Shown here: in pieces, positions 50,663-62,804 of the stretch
Position numbering within the stretch: position 1 is the stretch's first letter
Layout: each line of letters begins with the position of its first letter
Assembly (NCBI RefSeq): GCF_902506415.1
Contig: NZ_LR733275.1
Coordinates: forward strand, 1 to 64,000
Source: Massilia sp. 9I
Lineage (GTDB): Bacteria > Pseudomonadota > Gammaproteobacteria > Burkholderiales > Burkholderiaceae_D
DNA length: 64,000 nucleotides
Reading direction: 5' to 3'
Translations under genes and position numbers: made by a program
Notes under the pieces: model-generated
The model's input: only the letters and a program-made list of their open reading frames with translations
The model's database searches: none
What the model was told of the DNA's origin: nothing

Positions 50663-53626
50663 TCAGAAGCGGTACTTCAGGTTCAGGTAGAAGATGCGGC
50701 CGGTGACGTCCAGCTTCTGCTGCTCTTCTTCGCTGTAGCGATAGTAGGCGCGCTTCACGTTGGTCAGGTTGGTCGCATCGAAGGACAGCACCAGGTTCGG
50801 CATGAGGTTGTAGCTCATGTTGAAGGCCAGCGTGGTCACCGGTGCGGCCATGGTCGGCGCGACCGGCATCAGGATGCCGTTGATGGTCGACAGGCCCTGG
50901 CTGTTGGCGTTCGGCGCCGGTGCGGTCGAGGTGTTGATGTACTCGCTGCGATAGTTCGCCACCACGCGCGCCGACAGCTTGTCGTTCTCGAAGTACACGC
51001 CCAGGTTGGCCGCGTACTCCGACGCGCCGACCATCGGACGTCCGTCCGCGACCTTGGTCTTCGACTTGCTGAAGTTCGAGGTGAAGCCGAACGGGCTGTT
51101 GCCGAATGGCTGTTCGTAGATCAGCTCGATGCCGCGGATGCGGGCATCCTGCGTCGAGGCCGAGTTCACCGCGAAGTTCTTGATGGTGTTGTCGCGCGGG
51201 TCGAGCAGCTGCACCACGTCCTGGCCGGCGATACCGGTCTTGGCATAGCCTTCGATGTTCGACGCGAACAGGTTCACGCCCACCATCGAGCGGCGTGCGA
51301 AGTACCAGGCGTAGGACAGGTCCAGGTTCTTCGACACCAGCGCATCCAGGTTCGGATTCGGGCCGGTGACCTGGCAGAAGCCGTCGGTGCAGGTCGGCGA
51401 GCCATAGCCAGCGCCCAGCAGGTTGTAGTTCTGACGCGAGAGAGTCTTGCTGGCGCCGAAGCGCAGGATCTGGTCCTTGTCCAGCTCGTAGCGGATGTTC
51501 AGGCTCGGCAGCAGATTGCCGTAGGTGCTTTCCTTCGCTTCCTTGTAGTACATCACGCCGGCCAGCGGGTTGAACGGCACGCCGTCGTAGTACTGCACGC
51601 CATCGCTGGTGGTGGTGATCGCACCCGGCACCGCGGCGCAGGTGGTGGCAGGCTTGCCCGGTTCGGTACGCGGGCACAGGCCCACCGGGATCGGCGACGG
51701 CACTGCGGCGTTGACCTTGGTGCGCACGTAGCGCAGGCCGAGGTTACCGGACCAGCGTTCGCCTTCCAGGTTACCCATGATGTAGGCGGCGCTCTGGCGC
51801 TCGCGCATATCGAGCTCGGTCGACACGCGGCGCTCCCAGTCGGCGTTCGTCGGCTTGTAGTTGGCCGCGAAGTATGCCTTCATCGCTTCCGGAGTCAGGG
51901 TCCAGCTGGTGTTGTCCCAGCCGGCCGGGCCGTCCAGGTCCGCGCCGAAGTCCGACGGATAAGGAATGAAGCTCGACGCCGAGGTCGGCGCATTGTCGTT
52001 CAGGTTACCGGTGCGCAGTTGCGGGAAGCGGCGCGCGCTGTCGCGGCGGTGATCGGCATGGCGCGCGCCGAATTCGAGCGACTTGACCAGGGCGTTATCG
52101 AGGCGGTACTCGGCATCGATGTTGATGCTGTTTTCCTTGTCGGTGGTCTTCACGCCCGACGCGGCGCGGCCGGTCAGCACGAAGCCGCTGCCGTCGGCGT
52201 TGCGGCCCGGGACATTCGGTCCGGTGCCCAGGTACTGGACGAAGGGCGCATCATGCAGGCCGCCCAGGGCGTAGCGCACCCCGGTGCCGTAGCGGGTATA
52301 GGTCAGGCCCTGGTCGAGCGCGGTCTGGCCGACGCCCTTGGTGCTCGACAGCAGGCCCTTGACGGTCAGGTCCTGGCTCACGCGGTACTTCACGTCGAGG
52401 TCGAGGAAGGCGGAGGTCGCCTTGGCGCCGTCACGGTAGGCGCCCTCGGTTTCACCGATGTACTGCGGGGTGGTGCCGGTCGGGTAGACGATGTCGGCCG
52501 ACTTCAGCACCTTCAGCTCGTGGCCGTACAGGGTGCGCTCGGTCACGATGACCGGGTTTTTGATCTGGGCATAGACGCGCTGGCCGTTCGAATCGGTCGG
52601 CGTGGCGGCGCCCTGCGCGCCGCCCTGGCCGCGCAGCATGCTGAACATGGCGCCGGCGTTCAGGCGGCCGAAGTTATTCGCCTTCATCTCCGAGTGGAAG
52701 CCGGTCAGGGTCATGTCGAGGTCGGCGTTCGGCTTGAACTGGGCCGAGAACATGCCGCCCTTGCGGTCACGCACGCCTTCGACGAATTCCGTACTCATCG
52801 AACCCGGGATGCGAACGCCGTTCAGGTCCGAGGCCTTGTAGCCGGTGCCGGCCAGCGACGCGTCGGTAATGCCCAGCATCGTGGAGGTGTTGATCACGTC
52901 CCAGCCGCTGCCGCCTGCGTAGGCGAAGCGCGAGGCCGAGTCGCGACGCACGTGGCGCTTTTCAGCGAAGCCCTGCAGGATGAAGCCGAAGGTGTTCGAC
53001 TCGTTCTTCCAGTTCATCGAGGCATTGGTGTCGTGGGCGGCCTTGCCAGGCAGTTCCGAGTACACGCCGCCGATGTTGACGACGCCGGTCAGGCGCTCCT
53101 TCTGGGCCAGCGGCTTGCGGGTGCTGACATTGATCGTGCCGGCCATGCCGCCGTCGACGATGTTGGCCTGCGAGGTCTTGTAGATCACGGCCTGGTTCAG
53201 GACCGAGGACGGCATCAGCGACAGGCTGGTCGAACGGCTGCTCGAGAGCTGGTCGGCAACGTACCAGTCGCCGCCGGAGACGGTGTGGCCGTTGAACAGG
53301 ATCAGGGTATGGTCCGGGTTGGTGCCGCGCATGGCGACCTTCTCGGCTTCGTCGTAGTCGGTACGCACCGCCACGCCGGCGAGGCGCTGCAGCGAGTCGG
53401 CCAGGTTCTTGTCCGGCATCTTGCCCACGTCTTCGGCGGTGATCACCTCGACGTTGGCGGAGGAATCGCGCTTGACGGCCAGCGACTTGGCCATCGAGGC
53501 GCGGATACCGGTGACTTCGACGGTCTGGATCTGTCCCGACGGTGCATCCTGCGCCATCGCAGGCATGGCCGCAAGGCTCCATACCGCCATCGAAACGGCC
53601 GCTGCGAGCGGCTTCTGCTTGAACAT
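50663..53626 (-). CDS. TonB-dependent receptor (Xanthomonas/Caulobacter type)
   Basis: 987 residues from ATG 53626 (CCAGGAGAGACA upstream). The signal peptide KPLAAAVSMAVWSLAAMPAMA is followed by a TonB-box-like segment (IQTVEVTGIR), the plug domain (SSANVEVITAEDVGKMPDKN, LADSLQRLAGVAVRT) and a large barrel ending in an aromatic residue (GRIFYLNLKYRF), the outer-membrane signature. This is the TonB-Xanth-Caul group (TIGR01782), often linked to carbohydrate or chitin uptake. No substrate-processing gene is adjacent. It has its own terminator and a ~240-base upstream region. Confidence 0.93.
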   Translation of the reverse strand: MFKQKPLAAAVSMAVWSLAAMPAMAQDAPSGQIQTVEVTGIRASMAKSLAVKRDSSANVEVITAEDVGKMPDKNLADSLQRLAGVAVRTDYDEAEKVAMRGTNPDHTLILFNGHTVSGGDWYVADQLSSSRSTSLSLMPSSVLNQAVIYKTSQANIVDGGMAGTINVSTRKPLAQKERLTGVVNIGGVYSELPGKAAHDTNASMNWKNESNTFGFILQGFAEKRHVRRDSASRFAYAGGSGWDVINTSTMLGITDASLAGTGYKASDLNGVRIPGSMSTEFVEGVRDRKGGMFSAQFKPNADLDMTLTGFHSEMKANNFGRLNAGAMFSMLRGQGGAQGAATPTDSNGQRVYAQIKNPVIVTERTLYGHELKVLKSADIVYPTGTTPQYIGETEGAYRDGAKATSAFLDLDVKYRVSQDLTVKGLLSSTKGVGQTALDQGLTYTRYGTGVRYALGGLHDAPFVQYLGTGPNVPGRNADGSGFVLTGRAASGVKTTDKENSINIDAEYRLDNALVKSLEFGARHADHRRDSARRFPQLRTGNLNDNAPTSASSFIPYPSDFGADLDGPAGWDNTSWTLTPEAMKAYFAANYKPTNADWERRVSTELDMRERQSAAYIMGNLEGERWSGNLGLRYVRTKVNAAVPSPIPVGLCPRTEPGKPATTCAAVPGAITTTSDGVQYYDGVPFNPLAGVMYYKEAKESTYGNLLPSLNIRYELDKDQILRFGASKTLSRQNYNLLGAGYGSPTCTDGFCQVTGPNPNLDALVSKNLDLSYAWYFARRSMVGVNLFASNIEGYAKTGIAGQDVVQLLDPRDNTIKNFAVNSASTQDARIRGIELIYEQPFGNSPFGFTSNFSKSKTKVADGRPMVGASEYAANLGVYFENDKLSARVVANYRSEYINTSTAPAPNANSQGLSTINGILMPVAPTMAAPVTTLAFNMSYNLMPNLVLSFDATNLTNVKRAYYRYSEEEQQKLDVTGRIFYLNLKYRF

Positions 53627-53868
53627 ATTGTCTCTCCTGGTGTTTATAGCTTTAATGTGCAGCTTGGGTAGGCAATGGCAGGCGCCATCGCTGCCATTTT
53701 TGGAGTATTGATTAAATGCACCTTGCTGAATAATCACTTGTTTTCGCGGCTATATAACTTTGAGGAATGTACATATTCGACCGTTGCAAAAGTTATACCG
53801 AATAAACAAATTTTCATTACCGCCTTGCGCACGCACGGGAGTAGCGTGAACCCAGTTTCCACTGCCAG

Positions 53869-54882
53869 ATGAGCCAGAATACGACCATGCCTACCGCCGT
53901 GCCTACCGCCGTGCCTACCGCCGTGCCCAACCCACTTCGCCTCGCCTGCCTGCTGCTCGCCGGCGCCGTCCTCGCCGGCTGCGCCAGCGCCCCGCCCCAG
54001 GCGCCCGCCACCCCGGCGCCGGAAATTCCGCTGGCCCAGCTGCTGCAAAAGCCCATCTACCAGATGACGCCGCAGGAGGCGGGCCGCTACATCGCCCACG
54101 TGCAGATGGCCGAGCCGAACCTGCGCAAGCGCATCGCCGCGATCGGCCGCAAGAACCTGGGCCAGCCCTATTCCCTCCACCTGCTGGGCGAATTTCCGTA
54201 TGAAATCCACGACAGCCTGCCGCTGTTCAGCCTGAAGGAAAGCGACTGCGTGGTGTTCGCCGAACACACCTATGCGATGGCGCTGTCGCAGTCGTGGGAG
54301 GAATTCTTCTGGATGCTGCAGCGGATCCGCTACCGCGACGGCGTGATCGGCGTCGCCACCCGCAACCACTACACCGAGATGGACTGGAACGTGGCCAACC
54401 GCTGGCTGGTCACCGACGTCAGCGCCGAGCTGGCGGGACCGAACGGCCCGTCATATGCGATGACGGTGGACCGGGCGCGCTTCCTGCGCACCCGCCACAA
54501 CACCGTGGCCGACATTCCCGTGGAGAGCAGCCGCCAGGCCTATGTCGCCAAGGAGGGAGTGGCGGCCATCGCCAGCCAGCTGCAGGAAGGCGACTTCGTG
54601 AACGTGATCTCTACCCGCAACGGCGAATACTGGGCCTCGCACGTCGGCCTGGTGGTGCTGGGTCCGAACGGCGAACGTCAACTGCTGCACTCGCAGGCGC
54701 CGCAGGTGCGCGAAGAGAGCTTCGACTCCTTCATCGCGCGCGCCGCGGAGCGCGAAGCGCGCAATGCGCGCGAGGGCAAGCCGGGCCAGGTGCTGGCCGG
54801 CTTCAAGTTCCTGCGCCTGAACGAGCAGATCACGGTGCCCCCGATGGCGCCGCAGCCACGTCCGGGCCGCCCGCAGGCCTGA
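53869..54882 (+). CDS. DUF1460 lipoprotein (N-acetylmuramoyl-L-alanine amidase-like)
   Basis: 337 residues. A signal peptide with lipobox (LLLAGAVLAGC, Cys38) is preceded by a short TAVP repeat. The mature part matches DUF1460 (PF07313): SLKESDCVVFAEHTYAMALS with the likely catalytic Cys, RYRDGVIGVATRNHYTEMDW with the His, and LQEGDFVNVISTRNGEYWAS. Such proteins have an NlpC/P60-like amidase fold. It likely acts on cell-wall fragments in the periplasm. Alternative start ATG at 53887. Confidence 0.88.
   Translation: MSQNTTMPTAVPTAVPTAVPNPLRLACLLLAGAVLAGCASAPPQAPATPAPEIPLAQLLQKPIYQMTPQEAGRYIAHVQMAEPNLRKRIAAIGRKNLGQPYSLHLLGEFPYEIHDSLPLFSLKESDCVVFAEHTYAMALSQSWEEFFWMLQRIRYRDGVIGVATRNHYTEMDWNVANRWLVTDVSAELAGPNGPSYAMTVDRARFLRTRHNTVADIPVESSRQAYVAKEGVAAIASQLQEGDFVNVISTRNGEYWASHVGLVVLGPNGERQLLHSQAPQVREESFDSFIARAAEREARNAREGKPGQVLAGFKFLRLNEQITVPPMAPQPRPGRPQA
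53888..53927 (+). repeat. 12-bp tandem repeat in a signal peptide
   Basis: TGCCTACCGCCG occurs three times head to tail, plus four further bases. It encodes the repeated TAVP before the lipoprotein signal. The unit is a multiple of three, so copy changes would keep the frame. Confidence 0.85.
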
Positions 54883-54922
54883 GTCGTTCATCGGCCGCGC
54901 CGGCGGCCTGTTTCACATCCAC

Positions 54923-54952
54923 ACGCGCCGCCTTGCCGGCGCGTTGTTTTTT
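54923..54952 (+). terminator. Terminator of the DUF1460 gene
   Basis: ACGCGCCG-CCTTGC-CGGCGCGT followed by TGTTTTTT, 40 bases past the stop. Confidence 0.88.
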
Positions 54953-55315
54953 CACCGCTTCCCATGTGCATGTGCGTCCAGTGCATGCGCATGCCTGTCT
55001 ATTCCCTCCCCTCCCTCTAGCGCTCAGCAGTTCTGCTCATCAATAAAGTAATCAATGGAAATGAATTAAGCGATTTATTTCCTGTTTACATTTCTTATCA
55101 TTATTTTTAGCCGGTTTCAAATTAATTCACTTGCTGCCGTTGAGTGAAGTCAAACTCCGTAAGTAGTGGTCGCCAGATAATAAATTTACAAAACTTTCTT
55201 ACCTATTTTTCGTATAAAGACCCGGCCCACTCCTGGCTTTTCTCCTTTATGCATCACCGCGCCCGAATTCATTATTAAAGCAGTCTCAATCAATCCTAAC
55301 CAGCAGCGGATTGCC
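54953..55315 (+). promoter_or_regulatory. AT-rich leader of the polysaccharide locus
   Basis: About 360 bases without a gene. The part from ~55040 to 55220 is much richer in A and T than the surroundings (AATTAATTCACTTG, GATAATAAATTTACAAAAC). It holds a small inverted repeat TTCACT...AGTGAA. I see no unambiguous promoter. Such an AT-rich patch before an exopolysaccharide operon is a likely target for H-NS-type silencers and regulators; that is inference. Confidence 0.5.
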
Positions 55316-57280
<1,965 letters not shown>

Positions 57281-57317
57281 ATCTCCCATTCACCGCCACT
57301 GACCGACGAGGAAACAC

Positions 57318-58646
57318 ATGCGCGACGAGAACACCTCCCCTCACCTGGAGCAGCTGCTGGCCAAGCTGCAGGACCGCACCGCCGTCATCGGCATCGTCGG
57401 CCTCGGCTATGTCGGCCTGCCGCTGACCCTGTGCTACGCGGCGCAAGGCTTCAAGGTGCTGGGCATCGACATCGATACCGACAAGGTCGAGCGCCTGAAC
57501 CGCGGGGAGAGCTACATCAAGCACATCGATGCCCGCGCCATCGCCTCGGCGCGCGAGCTGGGCTTCGAGGCCACCGCCGACTTCACCCGCGCCGGCGAGG
57601 CCGACGCCCTGATCATCTGCGTGCCGACCCCGCTGAACGCCTTCCGCGAACCCGACCTGTCCTACGTGCTGGGCACCGTCACCGCCCTGCTGCCCTATGT
57701 GCGCGAAGGCCAGGTGGTGTCGCTGGAAAGCACCACCTACCCCGGCACCACAGAGGAAGAACTGCGGCCGCGCCTGGAGTCGCGCGGCTTTTCCGTCGGG
57801 CGCGACCTGTTCCTGGTGTTCTCGCCGGAACGCGAAGACCCGGGCAACCCCGATTTCCAGACCCGCACCATCCCCAAGGTCTGCGGCGGCACTACCCCCG
57901 GCTGCCTGGAAGCCGGGCTGGCCCTGTACCGCGCCGCGGTCGACCGCGTGGTGCCGGTCAGCTCGACCCGCGCCGCCGAACTCACCAAGTTGCTCGAGAA
58001 CATCCACCGCGCCGTCAACATCGGCCTCGTCAACGAGATGAAGATCATCGCCGACCGCATGGGCATCGACATCCACGAGGTGATCCGCGCCGCCGCCACC
58101 AAGCCCTTCGGCTTCACGCCCTACTACCCGGGCCCCGGCCTGGGCGGCCACTGCATCCCGATCGACCCCTTCTACCTCACCTGGAAGGCGCGCGAATACG
58201 GCGTGCATACCCGCTTCATCGAACTGGCCGGCGAGATCAACAGCGACATGCCGCACTGGGTCATCTCCAAGGTGGCCGACGCCCTCAACGAGCGCGGCCG
58301 CTCGATCATGGGCAGCCGGGTGCTGGTGCTGGGCATCGCCTACAAGAAAGATGTCGAGGACATGCGCGAATCGCCCTCGGTGGCCCTGATGGAGATCCTG
58401 CGCCGCAAGGGCGCCACCGTCGCCTATTCCGACCCCCACGTGCCGGTCTTCCCGCGCATGCGCGAACACCGCTTCGAGCTCTCCAGCGTGCCCCTGACGC
58501 CGAACGCGATCGCATCCTACGACGTGGTGCTGCTGGCCACCGCCCACAGCGCCTTCGACTACGAGCTGGTGCGCCAGTACGCCAACCTGATCGTCGACAC
58601 CCGCGGCGTCTATACCGAACGCCTGCCGAACGTCGTCAAGGCCTGA
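57318..58646 (+). CDS. wbpA: UDP-N-acetylglucosamine 6-dehydrogenase (WbpA-like)
   Basis: 442 residues. Oxidises UDP-GlcNAc to UDP-GlcNAcA with two NAD. The Rossmann motif is [16 protein letters not shown] (~25-40); the middle domain has [19 protein letters not shown] helices; the catalytic Cys (~277) lies in [20 protein letters not shown], the form typical of GlcNAc rather than Glc dehydrogenases. [20 protein letters not shown] begins the C-terminal NAD-linked domain. ATG at 57318 after GAGGAAACAC. Confidence 0.93.
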   Translation: MRDENTSPHLEQLLAKLQDRTAVIGIVGLGYVGLPLTLCYAAQGFKVLGIDIDTDKVERLNRGESYIKHIDARAIASARELGFEATADFTRAGEADALIICVPTPLNAFREPDLSYVLGTVTALLPYVREGQVVSLESTTYPGTTEEELRPRLESRGFSVGRDLFLVFSPEREDPGNPDFQTRTIPKVCGGTTPGCLEAGLALYRAAVDRVVPVSSTRAAELTKLLENIHRAVNIGLVNEMKIIADRMGIDIHEVIRAAATKPFGFTPYYPGPGLGGHCIPIDPFYLTWKAREYGVHTRFIELAGEINSDMPHWVISKVADALNERGRSIMGSRVLVLGIAYKKDVEDMRESPSVALMEILRRKGATVAYSDPHVPVFPRMREHRFELSSVPLTPNAIASYDVVLLATAHSAFDYELVRQYANLIVDTRGVYTERLPNVVKA

Positions 58647-58691
58647 TTCTCAACCAACCGCATGACCGACCGACATCCGCCGGAGAACACG

Positions 58692-59753
58692 ATGCGTTCC
58701 TACCCCCCTGCCATTCTCGACCGCAAGATCCGCTTCGCCCTGGTCGGCTGCGGCCGTATTGCGAAGAACCACATGAATGCCATGCGCGAGCACCACGACC
58801 GCTGCGAACTGGTCGGCGTCTGCGACGTCGAACCGCGCGCCCTCGAGGCCGCTGCAGCCGCCACCGGGGCCCGCAGCTGGCGCAGCCTGGACCGCATGCT
58901 GGCCGAGTGCGAAGCCGACGCTTTTGTCCTGTGCACCCCGTCCGGGCTGCACCCGCAGCAGGCGATCCAGGTCGCGCGCGCCGGACGCCACGTGGTGACA
59001 GAGAAACCCATGGCCACGCGCTGGGAGGACGGCAAGGCCATGGTCGCCGCAGCCGACGCGGCCGGGGTGCGCATGTTCGTGGTCAAGCAGAACCGCCGCA
59101 ACGCCACCCTGCAGCTGCTCAAGAGCGCAGTCGAGAAGAAGCGCTTCGGGCGCATCTACATGGTCAACCTGAACGTGTTCTGGACCAGGCCAAGCGAGTA
59201 CTACAACAGCGCCAAATGGCGCGGCACCTGGGAGTTCGACGGCGGCGCCTTCATGAATCAGGCCAGCCACTACGTCGACCTGATCGACTGGATCGTCGGC
59301 CCGGTGGAAAGCCTGCAGGCCTATACCGCCACCCTGGCGCGCGACATCGAGGTCGAGGACACCGGCGTGATCAGCCTGCGCTGGCGCAATGGCGCGCTCG
59401 GCTCGATGAACGTGACCATGCTGACCTATCCGCGCAACATGGAAGGCTCGATCACCATTCTCGGCGAGCACGGCACGGCGCGCATCGGCGGCGTCGCCGT
59501 CAACGAAGTCCAGCAATGGGAATTCGCCCAGCCCGACCCGGACGACGAACGGGTGCGCGAAGCCAGCTACCAGACCACCTCGGTCTACGGCTTCGGCCAT
59601 CCGCTCTACTACGACAACGTCATCAAAGTCTTGCGCGGCGAAGCCGAGCCGGAAACCGACGGGCGCGAAGGCCTGAAGTCGCTCGAGGTGCTGGTCGCCG
59701 CCTACCGCTCGGCGCGCGACGGCAAGCGCATCGCCCTGCCGCTGGAGTATTGA
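58692..59753 (+). CDS. wbpB: Gfo/Idh/MocA oxidoreductase, UDP-GlcNAcA 3-dehydrogenase (WbpB/WlbA-like)
   Basis: 353 residues. Oxidises C3 of UDP-GlcNAc[18 protein letters not shown] is the NAD site; [17 protein letters not shown] carries the conserved Lys of [37 protein letters not shown] and [11 protein letters not shown] match the WlbA group closely. I take ATG 58692, with GGAG seven bases upstream, over ATG 58662, which has no ribosome site. Confidence 0.9.
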   Translation: MRSYPPAILDRKIRFALVGCGRIAKNHMNAMREHHDRCELVGVCDVEPRALEAAAAATGARSWRSLDRMLAECEADAFVLCTPSGLHPQQAIQVARAGRHVVTEKPMATRWEDGKAMVAAADAAGVRMFVVKQNRRNATLQLLKSAVEKKRFGRIYMVNLNVFWTRPSEYYNSAKWRGTWEFDGGAFMNQASHYVDLIDWIVGPVESLQAYTATLARDIEVEDTGVISLRWRNGALGSMNVTMLTYPRNMEGSITILGEHGTARIGGVAVNEVQQWEFAQPDPDDERVREASYQTTSVYGFGHPLYYDNVIKVLRGEAEPETDGREGLKSLEVLVAAYRSARDGKRIALPLEY

Positions 59754-59755
59754 AC

Positions 59756-60370
59756 ATGGCCATCGTAATCCACTCCAGCGCCATCGTCGACCACGGCGCC
59801 GCCCTCGGCGACGGCACCCGGGTCTGGCACTTCGCCCACGTCTGCGCCGGCGCGCGCATCGGCAGCGACTGCTCGCTCGGCCAGAACGTGTATGTCGGCA
59901 ACGACGTGGTGCTCGGCAACCAGGTCAAGGTCCAGAACAATGTCTCGATCTACGACGCCGTCACGCTCGAGGACGAAGTCTTCTGCGGTCCGAGCATGGT
60001 GTTCACCAACGTCTACAACCCGCGCGCGGCGGTCACCCGCAAGCACGAATACCGGCGCACCCTGGTGCGGCGCGGCGCCACCATCGGCGCCAACGCCACC
60101 ATCGTCTGCGGCGTCACGGTGGGCGAATACGCCTTCGTGGCCGCCGGCGCCGTCGCCAACCGCGACGTGCCCGCCTTTGCCCTGGTGGCCGGGGTGCCGG
60201 CGCGCCAGATCGGTTGGATCAGCCGCTTCGGCGAACGCCTCGACCTGCCTCTCCCAAGCGCCGACAGCAAGGGTGAGGCGAGCGCAGAAGCGCGCTGCCC
60301 GCATACGGGCGATCTCTACGTGCTGCACGAGGGCGCCTGCCGCCTCGAACGCACCGCCCTTCAACCGTAA
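59756..60370 (+). CDS. wbpD: Hexapeptide-repeat N-acetyltransferase (WbpD/WlbB-like)
   Basis: 204 residues, left-handed beta-helix. Acetylates the 3-amino group of UDP-GlcNAc(3NH2)[58 protein letters not shown] and [20 protein letters not shown] show the repeats; the N-terminal [12 protein letters not shown] and [19 protein letters not shown] are family-typical. It follows wbpB by two bases. The last ~40 residues include a Cys pair region ([13 protein letters not shown]) beyond the helix. Confidence 0.9.
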   Translation: MAIVIHSSAIVDHGAALGDGTRVWHFAHVCAGARIGSDCSLGQNVYVGNDVVLGNQVKVQNNVSIYDAVTLEDEVFCGPSMVFTNVYNPRAAVTRKHEYRRTLVRRGATIGANATIVCGVTVGEYAFVAAGAVANRDVPAFALVAGVPARQIGWISRFGERLDLPLPSADSKGEASAEARCPHTGDLYVLHEGACRLERTALQP

Positions 60371-60381
60371 CGAGGAACTCC

Positions 60382-61509
60382 ATGGATTTCATCGACCTCA
60401 AGTCGCAATACCTCGCGTCCCGCGATCTGATCAACGCGCGCATCCAGGCGGTCCTCGACCACGGCCAGTACATCATGGGCCCGGAAGTGGCCGAGCTGGA
60501 AGGCCGGCTGGCCGCCTACACCGGCGCGCGCCACTGCATCACAGTGTCCTCCGGCACCGAAGCCCTGGTGATCGCCCTGATGGCGCTGGGCGTGGCGCCC
60601 GGCGACGAAGTCATCACGACGCCCTTTTCCTTCATCGCCACCGCCGAGGCCATCGTGCTGCTGGGCGCGACCCCGGTGTTCGTCGACGTCGAGCCGGATA
60701 CCTGCAACCTCGACCACCGCCTGGTCCAAGAGCGCATCACGCCGCGCACCCGCGCCATCATCCCGGTGTCGCTGTACGGGCAGCCGGCCGACATGGACGA
60801 GATCAACGCCCTTGCCGAACGCCATGGCCTGGCCGTGATCGAGGACGCCGCCCAGAGCTTCGGCGCCGGCTACCGCGGCCGCAAGAGCGGCAACCTGTCG
60901 ACCATCGGCTGCACTAGCTTCTTCCCCAGCAAGCCGCTCGGCTGCTACGGCGACGGCGGCGCCCTGTTCACCAGCGACGACGCCCTCGCCACCGCGATGC
61001 GCGAGATCCGCGTGCACGGCCAGTCGCGCCGCTACGTGCACACCCGCATCGGTGTCGGCGGACGCATGGACACCCTGCAATGCGCCGTCGTGCTGGCCAA
61101 GCTGGAGCGCTTCGAGTGGGAAATCGAGCAGCGCCAGCGCGCCGCCGCCTGCTACGACGACCTGCTCGCCGGTTCGCTCGCGGGCCTGCTCGAACCGGTC
61201 ACCCTGCGCCCGGACCGCAGCAGCGTCTACGCCCAGTACACGGTCCGGGTTCCCCAGCGCGAGCGCCTGCAGGAAATCCTGCACGCGGCCGGTATCCCGA
61301 CCGCGGTCCACTATCCGGTCCCGATCGACCGCCAGCCGGCCTACGCCCATTGGGCCGGCCCTGGCGGCTGCCCGGTGGCCGCCGGCCTGGCCCAGGAAGT
61401 GCTGAGCCTGCCGATGGGCCCCTACCTCGACCGCGCCAGCGCCCACCGCGTGGTCCAGGCACTGGGACAGGCGCTGGCACAGCTGCAGCCCGGCGACAAG
61501 GCGGCCTGA
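60382..61509 (+). CDS. wbpE: DegT/DnrJ/EryC1/StrS aminotransferase (WbpE-like)
   Basis: 375 residues. A PLP enzyme that aminates the 3-keto sugar made by WbpB. The N-terminus FIDLKSQYLASRDLINARIQ is typical; SSGTEALVIALMALGVAPGD and VIEDAAQSFGAGYRGRK bind PLP; Lys184 in TSFFPSKPLGCYGDGGA forms the aldimine. GRMDTLQCAVVLAKL and PTAVHYPVPIDRQPAY complete the fold. ATG after CGAGGAAC. Confidence 0.93.
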   Translation: MDFIDLKSQYLASRDLINARIQAVLDHGQYIMGPEVAELEGRLAAYTGARHCITVSSGTEALVIALMALGVAPGDEVITTPFSFIATAEAIVLLGATPVFVDVEPDTCNLDHRLVQERITPRTRAIIPVSLYGQPADMDEINALAERHGLAVIEDAAQSFGAGYRGRKSGNLSTIGCTSFFPSKPLGCYGDGGALFTSDDALATAMREIRVHGQSRRYVHTRIGVGGRMDTLQCAVVLAKLERFEWEIEQRQRAAACYDDLLAGSLAGLLEPVTLRPDRSSVYAQYTVRVPQRERLQEILHAAGIPTAVHYPVPIDRQPAYAHWAGPGGCPVAAGLAQEVLSLPMGPYLDRASAHRVVQALGQALAQLQPGDKAA

Positions 61510-61520
61510 GCGGAACCTCG

Positions 61521-62804
61521 ATGATCAATCGTCTGAAACAGCGCCTGAAGGCGCGCCTGGGCCACGCGGCGCCGTTCTGGCGCAACGTGGCCACGGTGCT
61601 GGGCGGGGCCGTCGGCGCCCAGGCGCTGCCGCTGCTGGCCGCGCCGATCCTGACCCGGATGTGCACGCCGGCCGAGCTCGGCGCCTACAGCGTCTGGCTC
61701 GGCATCGTCGCGGTCGCGGCGATCGGCGCCACTCTGCGCATGGAAGCGGCGATGATCCTCGACCACGAGCCGGAGCGACAGCGCGCCTGTTTCCGGGTGG
61801 TGTTCTACAGCACCACGGTCACCGCCCTGCTGCTGACGCTGCTGGCGGCCGGGACGCGCCTGGCCGGCGTCGACGCCGCCGCCCGCCTGTCCTGGACCGC
61901 CCTGCTCACCCTGGGCCTGGGCACCTGGTTCACCGCGTGCATGCAGACCACGCTCGCCTTCGCCACCTCGCACAATGCCTTCGGCAAGGCGGCGCGCGCC
62001 AAGGTCGCTACCGCCGCCGTCATCGTCACTTCCCAGCTGGCCCTGCTGCAGGCCGGCCTGGGCGGCATCGGCCTGGTGCTGGGACACCTGATCGGCACCT
62101 CGGCCGGCTTCGCCACCTCGCGCCTGCTCCTGCGTCCGCCCAGCGCGCCGATCGGCTGGCGCCTCGACGCCCAGCAGCGCGCGCACCTGCTGCGGCACCA
62201 GAAGTTCTGGCGTTATTCGCTGCCCTCGAACCTGCTCAACGGCGCGGTCAGCCAGCTGCCCCTGTTCCTGATCGGGATGCGCCACGGCGCCCTGGCCGCC
62301 GGCCTGTACGCCCTGACCCAGCGCGTGCTGTCGGCGCCGGTCTCGCTGGTCGCCTCGTCCGTGCTGGAAGTGTTCAAGCGCGAGTCCGTGCGCGAGTTCG
62401 AGGAACACGGCAACTGCGCACGCGCCTACCGCCACACCTTCAAGGCGCTGGCCCTGCTCGGCGCCGGTCCCTCCCTGGTCCTGCTGCTGTTCGCGCCCCT
62501 GCTGTTCGGCTGGGTGTTCGGCGCCAACTGGCGCAGCGCGGGGGAACTGGCCCAGTTGATGGCGCCGCTGTTCCTGCTCAACTTCATCGCCAGCCCGCTC
62601 AGCTACGTGTTCTTCGTGGCCGGGCGCCAGCAGGCCGATCTGTGGTGGCAGGTGGCCCTGTTCGCCATGACACTGGCGGCCTTCCTGGCGCCGGGCAGCG
62701 TCAAGCAGAACGTGCTGTGCTACGTGGTCGGCTACTGCTGCCTATACCTGGTGTATTTGCACATGTCCTGGCAGTGTTCCCGCAACGTGCTGGCGGCCGC
62801 ATGA
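61521..62804 (+). CDS. Polysaccharide flippase (Wzx-like, MATE/MOP superfamily)
   Basis: 427 residues with about 12 hydrophobic segments. It moves lipid-linked repeat units across the inner membrane. The N-terminus NVATVLGGAVGAQALPLLAA, PILTRMCTPAELGAYSVW and GLYALTQRVLSAPVSLVASS are typical of Wzx/RfbX. It starts 11 bases after the aminotransferase stop and overlaps the next gene (ATGA). Confidence 0.88.
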   Translation: MINRLKQRLKARLGHAAPFWRNVATVLGGAVGAQALPLLAAPILTRMCTPAELGAYSVWLGIVAVAAIGATLRMEAAMILDHEPERQRACFRVVFYSTTVTALLLTLLAAGTRLAGVDAAARLSWTALLTLGLGTWFTACMQTTLAFATSHNAFGKAARAKVATAAVIVTSQLALLQAGLGGIGLVLGHLIGTSAGFATSRLLLRPPSAPIGWRLDAQQRAHLLRHQKFWRYSLPSNLLNGAVSQLPLFLIGMRHGALAAGLYALTQRVLSAPVSLVASSVLEVFKRESVREFEEHGNCARAYRHTFKALALLGAGPSLVLLLFAPLLFGWVFGANWRSAGELAQLMAPLFLLNFIASPLSYVFFVAGRQQADLWWQVALFAMTLAAFLAPGSVKQNVLCYVVGYCCLYLVYLHMSWQCSRNVLAAA

